In this document: in pieces, positions 44,280 through 53,265 of the stretch
Layout of the letters: each line of letters starts with the position of its first letter
Position numbering within the stretch: the first letter of the stretch is position 1
Assembly: GCA_030427985.1 (NCBI GenBank)
Contig: JAUIBH010000013.1
Span: 1-60,653, forward strand
DNA: 60,653 bases
Source of the DNA: Bacteroidia bacterium
GTDB lineage: Bacteria > Bacteroidota > Bacteroidia > Flavobacteriales > Flavobacteriaceae
Direction of reading: 5' to 3'
Translations under genes and position numbers: made by a program
Notes under the pieces: generated by a model
Told to the model about the DNA's origin: nothing
The model's input: the letters and a program-made list of their open reading frames with translations, nothing else
Databases searched by the model: none

Positions 44280-46001
44280 TTAATGGAGATCTCCTTTTAC
44301 TTCACTACCTGATCCGCCTACCAAAATATCAAGATCAGCTCCTTTTTCTGCTTGTTCTACATGGTTCAGGTAGATTTTTACATAGCCCCGATCTGTGTGA
44401 GGAGCTGGTGGAGACCATGCCGCCCTTCTTTTTTCCAATTCTTCTGGAGAAACATCAAGATGGAGACGTCTATTCTCAACATCGAGTTCTATAAAATCGC
44501 CATTTTGAACCAAAGCAAGGTTCCCTCCAATGGCTGACTCCGGTGATACATGCAAAACCACTGTCCCATAGGCGGTACCACTCATTCGACCATCCGAAAT
44601 ACGCACCATGTCCTTCACCCCCTGCATAATCAATTTCTCGGGAAGGTCCACATTTCCCACTTCGGGCATACCGGGATATCCTTTTGGTCCAACATTCTGA
44701 AGTACAATCACGCTATCTGCATCAATATCCAAATCAGGGTCATCCACCCGGGCATGATAATCGTCCATACTGGTAAATACCACGGCCTTTCCCCGATGTT
44801 TCATTAACTCTGGCGTTGCCGCTGAGGGTTTGATAACCGCACCATTTTCACATAAATTCCCTTTTAATACGGCAATACCCGCATCTTTTTGGAATGGGGT
44901 TTCGTATTTTGAAATCACTTCTTCATTATAACATACCGCTTTTTCGCAATTCTCTTGATGGGATTTGCCATTCGCAGTGATGGTTGTATGGAGCTTGGAT
45001 TTTAATTCTTTTAAGACAACGGAAAGTCCACCTGCATAAAAATAGTCCTCCATTAAATGTTTTCCGGAGGGCATTAGATTTACCAACAATGGAATTTTGC
45101 TTCCCAAATCATCAAAGTCTTCCAATTTTAAGGGCACTCCCATTCTACCTGCAATGGCAATCAAATGGATAATAAGGTTTGTTGAACCGCCCACCGCAGC
45201 ATTCACAACGATGGCATTCTCAAAAGCTTCGCGGGTCAATATTTTGGATAGGGTCAAATCTTCATTCACCATCTCCACAATCCGTCTTCCTGAAAGTTGG
45301 GCCATTACTTTTTTCCGAGCATCAACTGCCGGAATTGCCGATGCACCCGGCAAGGTCAACCCCAAAGCTTCGGCCATGGTGGCCATGGTTGAGGCCGTAC
45401 CCATAGTATTGCAGTGTCCTGCACTACGTGCAGCACAAATTTCGGCCTCTAAAAAATCCTCCTCGGTAAACTTGTCTTTTTTCTGTTTCTCCTTGATCAT
45501 CCAATTGAACGAACCCGAGCCTATTTCCCCACCTCTAAATTTTCCATTGAGCATGGGACCTCCAGGCACCACTATGGTAGGAAGGTCTACACTACAAGCG
45601 CCCATAATGGTGGAGGGGGTGGTCTTATCGCAACCCGTCAACAGAACAATTCCATCCAAAGGATTTGCCCTGATGGATTCCTCCACATCCATGCTGGCCA
45701 AATTTCTAAAGAGCATGGTGGTGGGTCGCATGATGGTCTCTCCGAGGGACATTACTGGAAATTCCAAAGGAAATCCTCCAGCTTCCAACACGCCCTTCTT
45801 AACAATTTCTGCAAATTCCCGTAAATGCCCGTTACAGGGGGTCAATTCAGACCATGTATTACAAATTCCAATTACAGGCTTTCCCCTGAACATATCATCA
45901 GGATAGCCTTGGTTTCGCAGCCAAGAACGGTGTACAAAACCCATCTTGTCATTACTTCCAAACCACTCTTTACTACGTAGGTCTTTCTTGTTTGTTTTCA
46001 T
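44280..46001 (-). CDS. IlvD/Edd-family sugar-acid dehydratase
   Basis: This 573-residue Fe-S dehydratase converts an aldonate to its 2-keto-3-deoxy derivative. Cluster and metal ligands are visible in GICNTWSELTPCNGHL (Cys), TGCDKTTPS (Cys) and SAGHCNTMGTAST (Cys). The N-terminal SNDKMGFVHRSWLRNQG and IGICNTWSELTPC identify the pentonate (L-arabinonate/D-xylonate) branch rather than IlvD proper. It is the first gene of the sugar-acid operon, with a perfect palindromic operator 26 bases upstream. It does not belong to branched-chain amino-acid synthesis; no ilv neighbours occur. Confidence 0.9.
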   Translation of the reverse strand: MKTNKKDLRSKEWFGSNDKMGFVHRSWLRNQGYPDDMFRGKPVIGICNTWSELTPCNGHLREFAEIVKKGVLEAGGFPLEFPVMSLGETIMRPTTMLFRNLASMDVEESIRANPLDGIVLLTGCDKTTPSTIMGACSVDLPTIVVPGGPMLNGKFRGGEIGSGSFNWMIKEKQKKDKFTEEDFLEAEICAARSAGHCNTMGTASTMATMAEALGLTLPGASAIPAVDARKKVMAQLSGRRIVEMVNEDLTLSKILTREAFENAIVVNAAVGGSTNLIIHLIAIAGRMGVPLKLEDFDDLGSKIPLLVNLMPSGKHLMEDYFYAGGLSVVLKELKSKLHTTITANGKSHQENCEKAVCYNEEVISKYETPFQKDAGIAVLKGNLCENGAVIKPSAATPELMKHRGKAVVFTSMDDYHARVDDPDLDIDADSVIVLQNVGPKGYPGMPEVGNVDLPEKLIMQGVKDMVRISDGRMSGTAYGTVVLHVSPESAIGGNLALVQNGDFIELDVENRRLHLDVSPEELEKRRAAWSPPAPHTDRGYVKIYLNHVEQAEKGADLDILVGGSGSEVKGDLH

Positions 46002-46026
46002 TAATTTTTATGATTGGCTAAATATA

Positions 46027-46040
46027 CTCAATCGATTGAG
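46027..46040. promoter_or_regulatory. Perfect 14-bp palindrome CTCAATCGATTGAG (LacI-type operator)
   Basis: The palindrome, centred on CG, has the shape of LacI-family operators (CAATCGATTG core). It is 26 bases upstream of the first gene of the sugar-acid operon. No LacI gene is in the window. The rest of 46002-46224 is AT-rich with no other gene. Confidence 0.6.
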
Positions 46041-46224
46041 ATAAAAGTAGCTGAGATGATACCAAAACAAAACCGTTTCAGATTGTTAGTATCGTAATAA
46101 AAGCCTTAAAAACACTCTATTTGTTTAGTTTCAAACATTTTACATTCAAATTGGCATTGATTATTTGACTACCTTCAAGCTTTTCATTGAATTTTTCATA
46201 AATATTAACTTTCAAACAAACTAA

Positions 46225-47499
46225 ATGAAACGGATTGCATATATCCTCGCACTGTCCCTTGTGGTCATGTCTTCCTGCAAAAAGCAGGAACCAGAGGTTC
46301 ATTATCTGGTTGATGAAACCGTAAAAACACGAATTGACTCCACCTTACAAAGTTTTGTTGATTTAGGCGATGTGGCAGGAGCCTCTGCCCTCATCTTTGA
46401 AAAAGGCGAAGAGGTTTATTACAATGCCTTTGGCTATGCCGATTTAAAGAACAAAAAGCCCATGGAACGTAACACCTTGGTGCAAATCTATTCCATGACC
46501 AAACCCATAACTGGAACCGCATTAATGACTTTATACGAAGAGGGAAAATTTCAGTTGGATGACCCTTTGGAAAAGTACGCCCCCGAATTTGCCAATATGC
46601 AGGTCTACACTGGCTACGATTCCATTGCAGGTGAAATGATTTTGGAACCTGCTAAACGACCTATCTCCATTCGCGATATTACTCGGCACACAGCCGGTTT
46701 TTCCGGTCAAAGAGATCTCCCCGGATTGGGAGAAGCCATTGCCGAAGCAGACGCTTTGAATCGAGAAAACACCCTATCCGAAATGGCCAAAAAATTGGCC
46801 AGTGTACCCTTGGGCTATCAACCAGGTGAGCACTGGGAATATGGCATCTCCGTAGATGTCCAGGCGTATTTGGTAGAGCTTCTTTCCGGTCAGCCCTATG
46901 CTGAATATGTACAAGAACATGTCTTGGATCCTTTAAAAATGGATGAAACCCGATATTTTGTTCCCGAATCGGATAGAAACCGGATGTCTTCGGCCTATAG
47001 GCATGAGGGCGACTCCCTTATTCAACTGCCCAACGAAGAAGCCCATGCCTACAATTATACAAAATGGCCTTTGACTCCTGGAGGTTGGGGATTTACTTCC
47101 ACTTTGGATAATTACATGCGCTTTGCACAAATGCTGGTCAATAAAGGTACTTTGGAAGGGGTTCAGGTCTTGGATTCAAGTACCGTAAAACTTATGGCCA
47201 CCAATCATTTAGATGAAAGTATTGAAGAGCGTTCCTGGTTGCCAACAAAAGGGCAGGTTGGGTTCGGTATTGACTTTGCCGTGCGCCTACGCCCTCCTTC
47301 TTCTGCTGAAGAAGTCAATGGCACCGTGGGTGAATTCTTTTGGGATGGTGCGGCCAGTACCCTATTTTGGGTAGACCCGGTCAACGACCTCACCGCTGTG
47401 TTCTTTGTGCAAATATTTCCATTTAACGGCTCACTGCACAAAAGGTTCAAGGATGCTGTTTATGGACCTTATATGCCAGAGCAAGGCACATCTGAATAA
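46225..47499 (+). CDS. Serine hydrolase (class C beta-lactamase-like) lipoprotein
   Basis: This 424-residue beta-lactamase-fold serine hydrolase is probably an esterase or peptidase rather than a resistance enzyme. It has a lipoprotein signal (LSLVVMSSC, Cys about 18), so it is anchored in an outer or inner membrane leaflet. The catalytic SxxK is SMTK in IYSMTKPITG (about residue 92), the Tyr motif is in HWEYGISVD, and the C-terminal FFWDGAASTLFWVDP fills the KTG-like position. The substrate is unknown. It is divergent from the sugar-acid operon. Confidence 0.88.
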   Translation: MKRIAYILALSLVVMSSCKKQEPEVHYLVDETVKTRIDSTLQSFVDLGDVAGASALIFEKGEEVYYNAFGYADLKNKKPMERNTLVQIYSMTKPITGTALMTLYEEGKFQLDDPLEKYAPEFANMQVYTGYDSIAGEMILEPAKRPISIRDITRHTAGFSGQRDLPGLGEAIAEADALNRENTLSEMAKKLASVPLGYQPGEHWEYGISVDVQAYLVELLSGQPYAEYVQEHVLDPLKMDETRYFVPESDRNRMSSAYRHEGDSLIQLPNEEAHAYNYTKWPLTPGGWGFTSTLDNYMRFAQMLVNKGTLEGVQVLDSSTVKLMATNHLDESIEERSWLPTKGQVGFGIDFAVRLRPPSSAEEVNGTVGEFFWDGAASTLFWVDPVNDLTAVFFVQIFPFNGSLHKRFKDAVYGPYMPEQGTSE

Positions 47500-47533
47500 G
47501 TCCACAACCGTAGGGTAAAGCGCAACAATTCAC

Positions 47534-47541
47534 TACCTTTG
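47534..47541 (+). promoter_or_regulatory. TACCTTTG -7 box for rpe
   Basis: TACCTTTG matches TAnnTTTG, 22 bases before the rpe ATG. Confidence 0.45.
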
Positions 47542-47563
47542 TTATGAATTAGTTGATTCTTAC

Positions 47564-48223
47564 ATGAGCAAAAAGATAATTGCACCTTCCCTACTGGCAT
47601 CAGACTTTGCCAATTTACAGCGAGATATTGAAATGGTGAACCAAAGTGAGGCCGATTGGTTTCACTTGGACATCATGGATGGCGTATTTGTACCCAACAT
47701 TTCCTTTGGAATGCCTGTTGTAAAGGCCATCGCCAAGCATGCCAAGAAAACATTGGATATGCACTTGATGATTGTTGACCCAAATCGGTACATCAAAACA
47801 TTTGCCGAGCTTGGGGTGAACAACCTTACGGTGCATCATGAAGCCTGTCCCCATTTGCACCGTACCCTTCAGGCCATAAAGGCCGAGGGCATGAAAGCTG
47901 GGGTGGCATTGAATCCGCATACCTCCATTGACCTCTTGGAAGATATTATTCAAGATGTGGATATTGTGAACTTGATGAGTGTAAATCCCGGTTTTGGAGG
48001 ACAATCTTTTATTGAGCATACCTACAAAAAGATAGAAGACCTTAAAAACCTCATCGAACAGAAAAATTCCAATGCGCTCATTGAAATTGATGGTGGGGTA
48101 AATGCGACCAATGCCAAAAAATTGGTGGATACGGGAGTGGATGTTTTGGTAGCAGGCAATTTTGTGTTTTCAAGTGAGAATCCCACCCAAACCATTAAAA
48201 ATCTAAAAGAAGAGATTGCCTAA
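47564..48223 (+). CDS. rpe: Ribulose-phosphate 3-epimerase
   Basis: Rpe interconverts ribulose-5-phosphate and xylulose-5-phosphate in the pentose phosphate pathway. The 219-residue TIM barrel has metal ligands in APSLLASDF, HLDIMDG (His, Asp), MHLMI (His) and EIDGGV (Asp). VNPGFGGQSF binds phosphate. Length is normal. Its stop overlaps the next ATG by one base (TAATG), linking it with the YpdA-type reductase. Confidence 0.97.
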   Translation: MSKKIIAPSLLASDFANLQRDIEMVNQSEADWFHLDIMDGVFVPNISFGMPVVKAIAKHAKKTLDMHLMIVDPNRYIKTFAELGVNNLTVHHEACPHLHRTLQAIKAEGMKAGVALNPHTSIDLLEDIIQDVDIVNLMSVNPGFGGQSFIEHTYKKIEDLKNLIEQKNSNALIEIDGGVNATNAKKLVDTGVDVLVAGNFVFSSENPTQTIKNLKEEIA

Positions 48224-49209
48224 TGGAAGCGTTTGATGTTGTCATTATTGGCGGGGGACCTATTGGTATTGCTTGTGGATTGGAGGCAAAAAAGCAAGGG
48301 GTTTCCTATGTGATCATTGAAAAGGGACCCATTGTAAATTCGTTGTTCAACTATCCCATAAACATGCAGTTTTTCTCCTCTTCGGAGAAGTTGGAGATTG
48401 ATGAAATCCCCTTTATCAGTAAGGAAGCAAAACCTAAACGCAATGAGGCTTTGGAATACTATCGCCGCATTGTAACTTCCAACGATTTGAACATCCACCT
48501 TTTTGAAAAGGTTTTGGACGTTGAAAAAGAAGGGGAATCTTTTACCGTGGAAACGGACAAAGACCAGTACCAAGCCAAAAATGTGATCGTGGCCACCGGA
48601 TTTTACGATTTACCCAATAAAATAAATGTGCCCGGAGAGGATTTGCCCAAAGTTTCCCATTATTACAAAGACCCCCATTTTTATGCCAGTCAAAAATTGG
48701 CAGTTGTGGGTGCCAGTAATTCTGCCATCGATGCCGCTTTGGAATGCTGGCGGAAAGGTGCAGAAGTCACCTTGATTATTCGTGGGGCAGAAGTGGGCCA
48801 ACGGGTCAAATATTGGGTGCGTCCTGATATCATCAACCGGATTGAGGAAGGCAGCATTAAGGCCTATTACAATTCTACCGTAAAGGAAATCAAACCGCAT
48901 GAAATTATTCTGGACACTCCAGATGGCGAAGCGACCCTTGCCAACGATTTTGTGCTGGCACTAACGGGCTATATGCCCAATTTTGAGTTTCTGGAAAAAC
49001 TCGGCATTCAACTCTCTGCCGATGAAAAACGATTGCCTGCCTACAACCCCGAAACGATGGAAACCAACATTTCAGGGCTATTTTTGGCGGGGGTAATCTG
49101 TGGTGGAATGGAAACCCACAAATGGTTCATTGAAAACTCACGAATCCACGCACCCATCATCATAAATACCATAAAACAGAAGTTGCAATTGGTTGGGAAA
49201 GATTCCTAA
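48223..49209 (+). CDS. ypdA: YpdA-family FAD-dependent reductase (putative bacillithiol disulfide reductase)
   Basis: This 328-residue flavoprotein is of the thioredoxin-reductase-like YpdA group. Members reduce bacillithiol disulfide with NADPH in Firmicutes. The FAD Rossmann motif is IIGGGPIGIACGLEA at the N-terminus and the NADPH motif is AVVGASNSAIDAALEC near residue 160. The CxxC of thioredoxin reductase is absent. ALTGYMPNF and GLFLAGVICGG complete the FAD site. It is coupled to rpe by a 1-base overlap. Bacillithiol use is plausible in flavobacteria but not shown here. Confidence 0.88.
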   Translation: MEAFDVVIIGGGPIGIACGLEAKKQGVSYVIIEKGPIVNSLFNYPINMQFFSSSEKLEIDEIPFISKEAKPKRNEALEYYRRIVTSNDLNIHLFEKVLDVEKEGESFTVETDKDQYQAKNVIVATGFYDLPNKINVPGEDLPKVSHYYKDPHFYASQKLAVVGASNSAIDAALECWRKGAEVTLIIRGAEVGQRVKYWVRPDIINRIEEGSIKAYYNSTVKEIKPHEIILDTPDGEATLANDFVLALTGYMPNFEFLEKLGIQLSADEKRLPAYNPETMETNISGLFLAGVICGGMETHKWFIENSRIHAPIIINTIKQKLQLVGKDS

Positions 49210-49252
49210 AGCCACTTAATTTTCGTATTTTCAGGGGACACATCGCGTCACC

Positions 49253-50002
49253 ATGAAAATAATTCAGCAATTCCATTTAGCCTCCCAATATCTGGCCATG
49301 GCCGGAAAGAGTTTTCTAGAGCATAAAGAGGATGACAGCCATACGAATTTGGGATTTTCCGTTGCCAAAAAAGGGCTTTTTACTTGGCCCTTGGATGATA
49401 CTGGAATCCAACTAGCGCTAAACTACTCTACTTTCGCATTGGAATGGAAATCCGCCACGCCCCAATTCCTTTCCCTAAAGGGAAAAACCCATAAGGAAGT
49501 GATGGAATGGTTGAAAATAATGGCACAATCTTCTCATTTTACAAGATCCTACAAATATGACCTCCATTATAAACTCCCTTACCAAATGGGTAAAAAGGAC
49601 ACATTTGAACTGACCAGTGCCAATGAAGTACAAGAACTGATTCGAATTCGGGCGTTGGCCCAAAATGTTTTGACCACTTTTTTAAAGGAGCAAAATTTAA
49701 AATCGGAGGTACGGGTGTGGCCCCACCATTTTGATACGGGTGCTTTTGCCCATTTGCATGACGGTTCCGGAAAATCGGTGGGTTTGGGCTTGGCCATTCC
49801 TGATGGCATGGTAGATGATTTTTATTTTTACATTAGTGGATATCGCGGCAACACGGCCTTACGCACATGGGCGTTTCAACCTTTGTCGAATGGAAAATGG
49901 CATAACAATGGGTTTAAGGGAGGTGTTTTACCGGCATCAAACATTACTGAGGAAATTGGGATGCAGTTTTTCAGAGATGCTTTGAGAGCTTATAAAAAAT
50001 AG
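49253..50002 (+). CDS. Conserved protein of unknown function (249 aa)
   Basis: I do not recognise this family. The protein is soluble, with no signal peptide. Notable stretches are an N-terminal helical start, LGFSVAKKGLFTWPL, a central basic/aromatic part (SYKYDLHYKLPYQMG) and EVRVWPHHFDTGAF. Its His-His-Asp cluster could bind metal or be catalytic. SVGLGLAIPDG and FYFYISGYRG follow. It is 4 bases upstream of an SRPBCC gene, so the two are probably co-transcribed. Confidence 0.7.
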   Translation: MKIIQQFHLASQYLAMAGKSFLEHKEDDSHTNLGFSVAKKGLFTWPLDDTGIQLALNYSTFALEWKSATPQFLSLKGKTHKEVMEWLKIMAQSSHFTRSYKYDLHYKLPYQMGKKDTFELTSANEVQELIRIRALAQNVLTTFLKEQNLKSEVRVWPHHFDTGAFAHLHDGSGKSVGLGLAIPDGMVDDFYFYISGYRGNTALRTWAFQPLSNGKWHNNGFKGGVLPASNITEEIGMQFFRDALRAYKK

Positions 50003-50006
50003 TACA

Positions 50007-50435
50007 ATGACGGAATGGACTTTTGAACATTCAATCACAACAAAGGCAAACAAAGAAATAGCTTGGGATTTTCTGTCGGATATGACCAATCAAATGCGAA
50101 TGGAGCCAGGTGTTGAATGTATTGAACTGGACGGCCCATTTGTTACAGGCACCACTGGGCGAACCATTACAAAAAATCACACCCAAGAATGGAAATTGAG
50201 TGAGGTTGTTGAAGGAAAACGATTTACCATAACAGGTCATACTCCAAGCGAAGACCTCAAACTTTCTTTTTCTTGGGAATTTGACAGCTCGGAAAATGGA
50301 ACACGTTTAACACAATCCATTAAAGGTACTGGCCCGCAACTAGATAAATATCAAGAAATATTTAAGGGTATGGAAGAAAGTACCCCACAGCAAATGAATA
50401 AACTTGTTCAAGAATTGGATTCACTATCCAATTGA
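50007..50435 (+). CDS. SRPBCC (START-like) family protein
   Basis: This 142-residue single-domain protein has the helix-grip pattern of SRPBCC/AHSA1-like proteins. WTFEHSITTKANKEIAWDFL opens the fold, GTTGRTI and LSEVVEGKRFTI form strands, and a long C-terminal helix (DKYQEIFKGMEESTPQQMNKLVQEL) closes the cavity. Such proteins bind hydrophobic ligands; the ligand is unknown. It follows the unknown gene by 4 bases and converges on the ATP-grasp gene 6 bases away. Confidence 0.85.
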   Translation: MTEWTFEHSITTKANKEIAWDFLSDMTNQMRMEPGVECIELDGPFVTGTTGRTITKNHTQEWKLSEVVEGKRFTITGHTPSEDLKLSFSWEFDSSENGTRLTQSIKGTGPQLDKYQEIFKGMEESTPQQMNKLVQELDSLSN

Positions 50436-50441
50436 AACACC

Positions 50442-51485
50442 TTAAACCATCCGAATCTGGGCTTCCAAGGCATGGTGTTCCCTGAGCATAGCCCTACCCC
50501 CTCTAAAACTTAAGTAGGAGTGCCCTTTTTTATGGTTGAGGATACTCACTTCATTCATAAGGCCCCAGTGTTTGGTAATTTCACGCCATGCAAAAAATAG
50601 GGAATGTTTTGGGTCGTAAATATGGGTGGCCTCACCCCCTGCCCCGTTGATTTCAATTACACTGAAATTTTTGCCCTCACATAATTCTTCAAAAGAGTTG
50701 TGGAGCACATCCAAACGCCCATAATGGAATTCTTTTATTTGGGAACATATGCCATCAATTACGCGTTCCAAATCAGGGCAGCATTTATGGGTAATATCCA
50801 CAAACTTGGCACCCCGTGTGTGGCTTCCATACGGTACTAAAACAAACTCTTCTCCAGTTGCAAGCACGTTGTTAAGTCCGTCCCCAAACTTTTGCTGAAG
50901 GGCTTTTAATTGTAAATGACTTCTGGGATTTTTTTTGATTAATTCCAAGATGGTACTTTCCCCGTCACCCATTACTGAAAGAAACTCTTTGGAAACCACA
51001 CCTGTAATCCTGCCTTTTTCTTCCCCGGGCTTGCGCACATAAAAAATGCCCACTTCCTTAGTATAAGGAATGAGTTCCTGTACCAAAAAATGGGAGGGTG
51101 TCCTTTGCAGGTAATTTTTGAATTCATCTTTATTGTGAATTTTCGTAACTCCAAAGGCTTTAATGCCAATATCCGGTTTAACTATAAAGGGAAAACCGAT
51201 ATCTGTAGCCAAAATACGCTCCAAAGCATTCTCTGAAGTTTCATCCTTGGCAATGAACACCGTTTTGGGAATATATACTCGGGGAATCATGTTGTAAATT
51301 TCCATTTTGGATACCATGGCCATACCTCCATGCTTCATCGACGGATTTGCAGCATTAAAAAAGAAAAACGAACGAGCCTTAATGGAATAATACAACCACA
51401 CCGGAAACAAGGGATAATAAATCGCCCAAAGCGGCCAATATTCCCAATGGGTAAGTTTGTGCCATTTTAATTTCCAAGCACTCAT
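50442..51485 (-). CDS. ATP-grasp domain protein
   Basis: This 347-residue protein has an ATP-grasp fold of the D-Ala-D-Ala-ligase-like superfamily. FPFIVKPDIG (ATP lysine), VQELIPYTKEVGIFYVR and VIEINGAGGEATHIYDP (Mg-binding Glu/Asn) are visible. The N-terminal ~45 residues are aromatic and hydrophobic (YWPLWAIYYPLFPVWLYYSI), probably membrane-associated. Such enzymes ligate a carboxylate to an amine or thiol; the substrate is unknown. It overlaps the upstream NRDE gene by 4 bases (ATGA). Confidence 0.85.
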   Translation of the reverse strand: MSAWKLKWHKLTHWEYWPLWAIYYPLFPVWLYYSIKARSFFFFNAANPSMKHGGMAMVSKMEIYNMIPRVYIPKTVFIAKDETSENALERILATDIGFPFIVKPDIGIKAFGVTKIHNKDEFKNYLQRTPSHFLVQELIPYTKEVGIFYVRKPGEEKGRITGVVSKEFLSVMGDGESTILELIKKNPRSHLQLKALQQKFGDGLNNVLATGEEFVLVPYGSHTRGAKFVDITHKCCPDLERVIDGICSQIKEFHYGRLDVLHNSFEELCEGKNFSVIEINGAGGEATHIYDPKHSLFFAWREITKHWGLMNEVSILNHKKGHSYLSFRGGRAMLREHHALEAQIRMV

Positions 51486-52210
51486 TTTATGGATACTGAA
51501 AGTGAACTATTGGGAGAAAAAGGCACCTCGTAAGTGATATCTTCAAGCAAATCAATGTGGCGCATCAAGGTTCCCTCATGGTCTAATACCGCTTGGGTGA
51601 CACTAAAGGTCTTTAGGCCTGTTTCCCGGTCAATGACAAACCCATTTTCAAAATCTCCATGGTTGTTGGAATGAAAGTCTACCACATCGGCAGCTTCCAT
51701 ACGATTGGTTTTTCTTAAAAATGCATCGAACAACGAAGCTCTTTTGGCTATTACATCATCATTATACAGGGTTACGGAAGACCAAATATGGTCTTGGGTC
51801 TTATCCAAAGGCGTAAAATATTTTTGATTGCCATCCCACCGGAACTCCAACAAACTTCCATTGAGCAATACAAGGGTAAAGGGTTCGATATTGTTCAAAT
51901 TCATCTGTTGAAGGGTTATTTCGGGATTAAGGGAACTTATCACATCCAACAACACCAATCCCCTGCTCTTGGCATAATTTCCATTGGATTGATGCTGCAC
52001 ATAGGCCCCGTTCAATAGGACAGATACCACCCCATATTCATTGAGGGCAAACCATGTACCGCCTGCTTTAGGGTCTTTGGGAAACAACACTTTTACATTA
52101 TTGACGGTATCTTCCTTAGGTTTATAGGCCAAAGGACGGGAAATATGTTCATCACGATTGGAGGTGATGAAATAGCGATTGTTACGTGAAATAAAACTTA
52201 CTGTGCACAT
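51482..52210 (-). CDS. NRDE/TANGO2-family protein
   Basis: This 242-residue protein has Cys2 as a likely N-terminal nucleophile (MCTVSFI) and the family-defining tetrapeptide in TSNRDEHISRPL. GGTWFALNEYGVVSVLLNG is also characteristic. The family is related to Ntn hydrolases and to eukaryotic TANGO2 proteins, proposed to handle heme or acyl-CoA; the bacterial role is unclear. It overlaps the DinB-like gene by 13 bases and the ATP-grasp gene by 4, forming a tight three-gene operon. Confidence 0.88.
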   Translation of the reverse strand: MCTVSFISRNNRYFITSNRDEHISRPLAYKPKEDTVNNVKVLFPKDPKAGGTWFALNEYGVVSVLLNGAYVQHQSNGNYAKSRGLVLLDVISSLNPEITLQQMNLNNIEPFTLVLLNGSLLEFRWDGNQKYFTPLDKTQDHIWSSVTLYNDDVIAKRASLFDAFLRKTNRMEAADVVDFHSNNHGDFENGFVIDRETGLKTFSVTQAVLDHEGTLMRHIDLLEDITYEVPFSPNSSLSVSIK

Positions 52211-52683
52211 GCTTGTCGGTGTTGCATGGTGGAAGGGGCCACCCCAAATGATTCTGGAAGTTGAAGGGTCGTAAAGTGTTCAATACCCACTTTTATAAGC
52301 GCATGGTGGTGTATGGTATGCTCAAGATTATACATGACCTCCCGATAGTAATTCGATTCTAAACAGGTTTCAGAATTGCCTAGTTCATAGGTAACCTTTA
52401 CGGGTTTGTTTGGGCGTTCCAACTGGCTCTGTATCGATTTCAATTGCTCAATGGCATACGGAAGTTCGTTTTCAATTCTATGGTTGCGTTCCCTACGATC
52501 GTAGGAAACATCCGCAGTGTCATACCCGTGAATCAAACAAAGATAAAGTTCAATAATGTGTCTGGTATGCTGACCGATGCTCGAATTGGAAAGCACTTTG
52601 CATGACTGTGCATAACACTCCTCTGGGAGTTGCAAAAGAATTTGCATAAACTGCTCAAGGGTATCTATGGAAGATTTGAACAT
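52198..52683 (-). CDS. DinB/YfiT-like four-helix protein
   Basis: This 161-residue protein is mostly helical. SSIGQHTRHIIELYLCL gives a first metal-ligand-like His pair and NLEHTIHHHALIKVG a second His cluster, the arrangement of DinB/BstA metal-binding bundles. Some members are thiol-S-transferases (for example using bacillithiol). The C-terminus ends with FGVAPSTMQHRQACAQ. It is the first gene of the operon with NRDE and ATP-grasp genes. Functional assignment beyond the fold is inference. Confidence 0.75.
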   Translation of the reverse strand: MFKSSIDTLEQFMQILLQLPEECYAQSCKVLSNSSIGQHTRHIIELYLCLIHGYDTADVSYDRRERNHRIENELPYAIEQLKSIQSQLERPNKPVKVTYELGNSETCLESNYYREVMYNLEHTIHHHALIKVGIEHFTTLQLPESFGVAPSTMQHRQACAQ

Positions 52684-52818
52684 GATGATTAGGTTGTTTT
52701 ATAGTTAAGTCGATTTTTAACCAATATGATCATAAGATAGAAAGAAAATCCAAAACAGAACATTAAATCTGTGGTCTCAAAATAGCAACATGTGTTGGAC
52801 TTAAATACATTTGAAACA

Positions 52819-53265
52819 CTACTGCTGTTTAATTTTTTCCCAATTGGTATCGGCTTTCGACTTTAATTCATTGGGAGATTCGTTACGCCAAAGTTCCAGT
52901 GTATTGGTTCTTCCTGCATTATAAAAGAGATACAATTTACCATCCCTGATTTCATAGGTTTCCGGGTTAATGCTCACTTTTTTGCCCGAAACAGCCACTG
53001 CATAGGCACAGTAACCTCCATATTGGGGAATATATTTGGCAGGATTTGACTTAAACTCGTTCAAGTGTTTCTGATTGGAAAATTTATAATTGATGCCATC
53101 GTATTCTGTAGCGATTTCCTTATTTCCTTCTTGGGGTTGTCCCTCAAAATAAGAAACCACATCATAACCGTTGGCTGCATATCCTCTTTTGGTATTATAA
53201 TCTATGGATTGTGCCTGAAGAACAGTTCCAGCGATCAATAAAAGCATGAATATTATTTTTTTCAT
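52819..53265 (-). CDS. Exported YHS-domain protein
   Basis: This 148-residue protein has a signal peptide (MKKIIFMLLLIAGTVLQA-Q) and a YHS-type domain. GYAANGYDVVSYFEGQPQEG leads into KFSNQKHLNEFKSNPAKYIPQYGGYCAYAVA, the form seen in periplasmic YHS proteins. YHS domains often bind metals, and the role here is unknown. The 200 bases upstream hold no gene. Confidence 0.9.
   Translation of the reverse strand: MKKIIFMLLLIAGTVLQAQSIDYNTKRGYAANGYDVVSYFEGQPQEGNKEIATEYDGINYKFSNQKHLNEFKSNPAKYIPQYGGYCAYAVAVSGKKVSINPETYEIRDGKLYLFYNAGRTNTLELWRNESPNELKSKADTNWEKIKQQ

Noticed and set aside
44280..46001. Dihydroxy-acid dehydratase IlvD of branched-chain amino-acid synthesis
   Set aside because: The neighbours are sugar-acid genes, no ilv genes are adjacent, and the N-terminal motifs fit the pentonate dehydratase branch.
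46225..47499. Beta-lactamase resistance gene
   Set aside because: The SxxK serine-hydrolase fold is present, but the protein is a lipoprotein of the esterase/peptidase-like group without a clear lactamase KTG motif.
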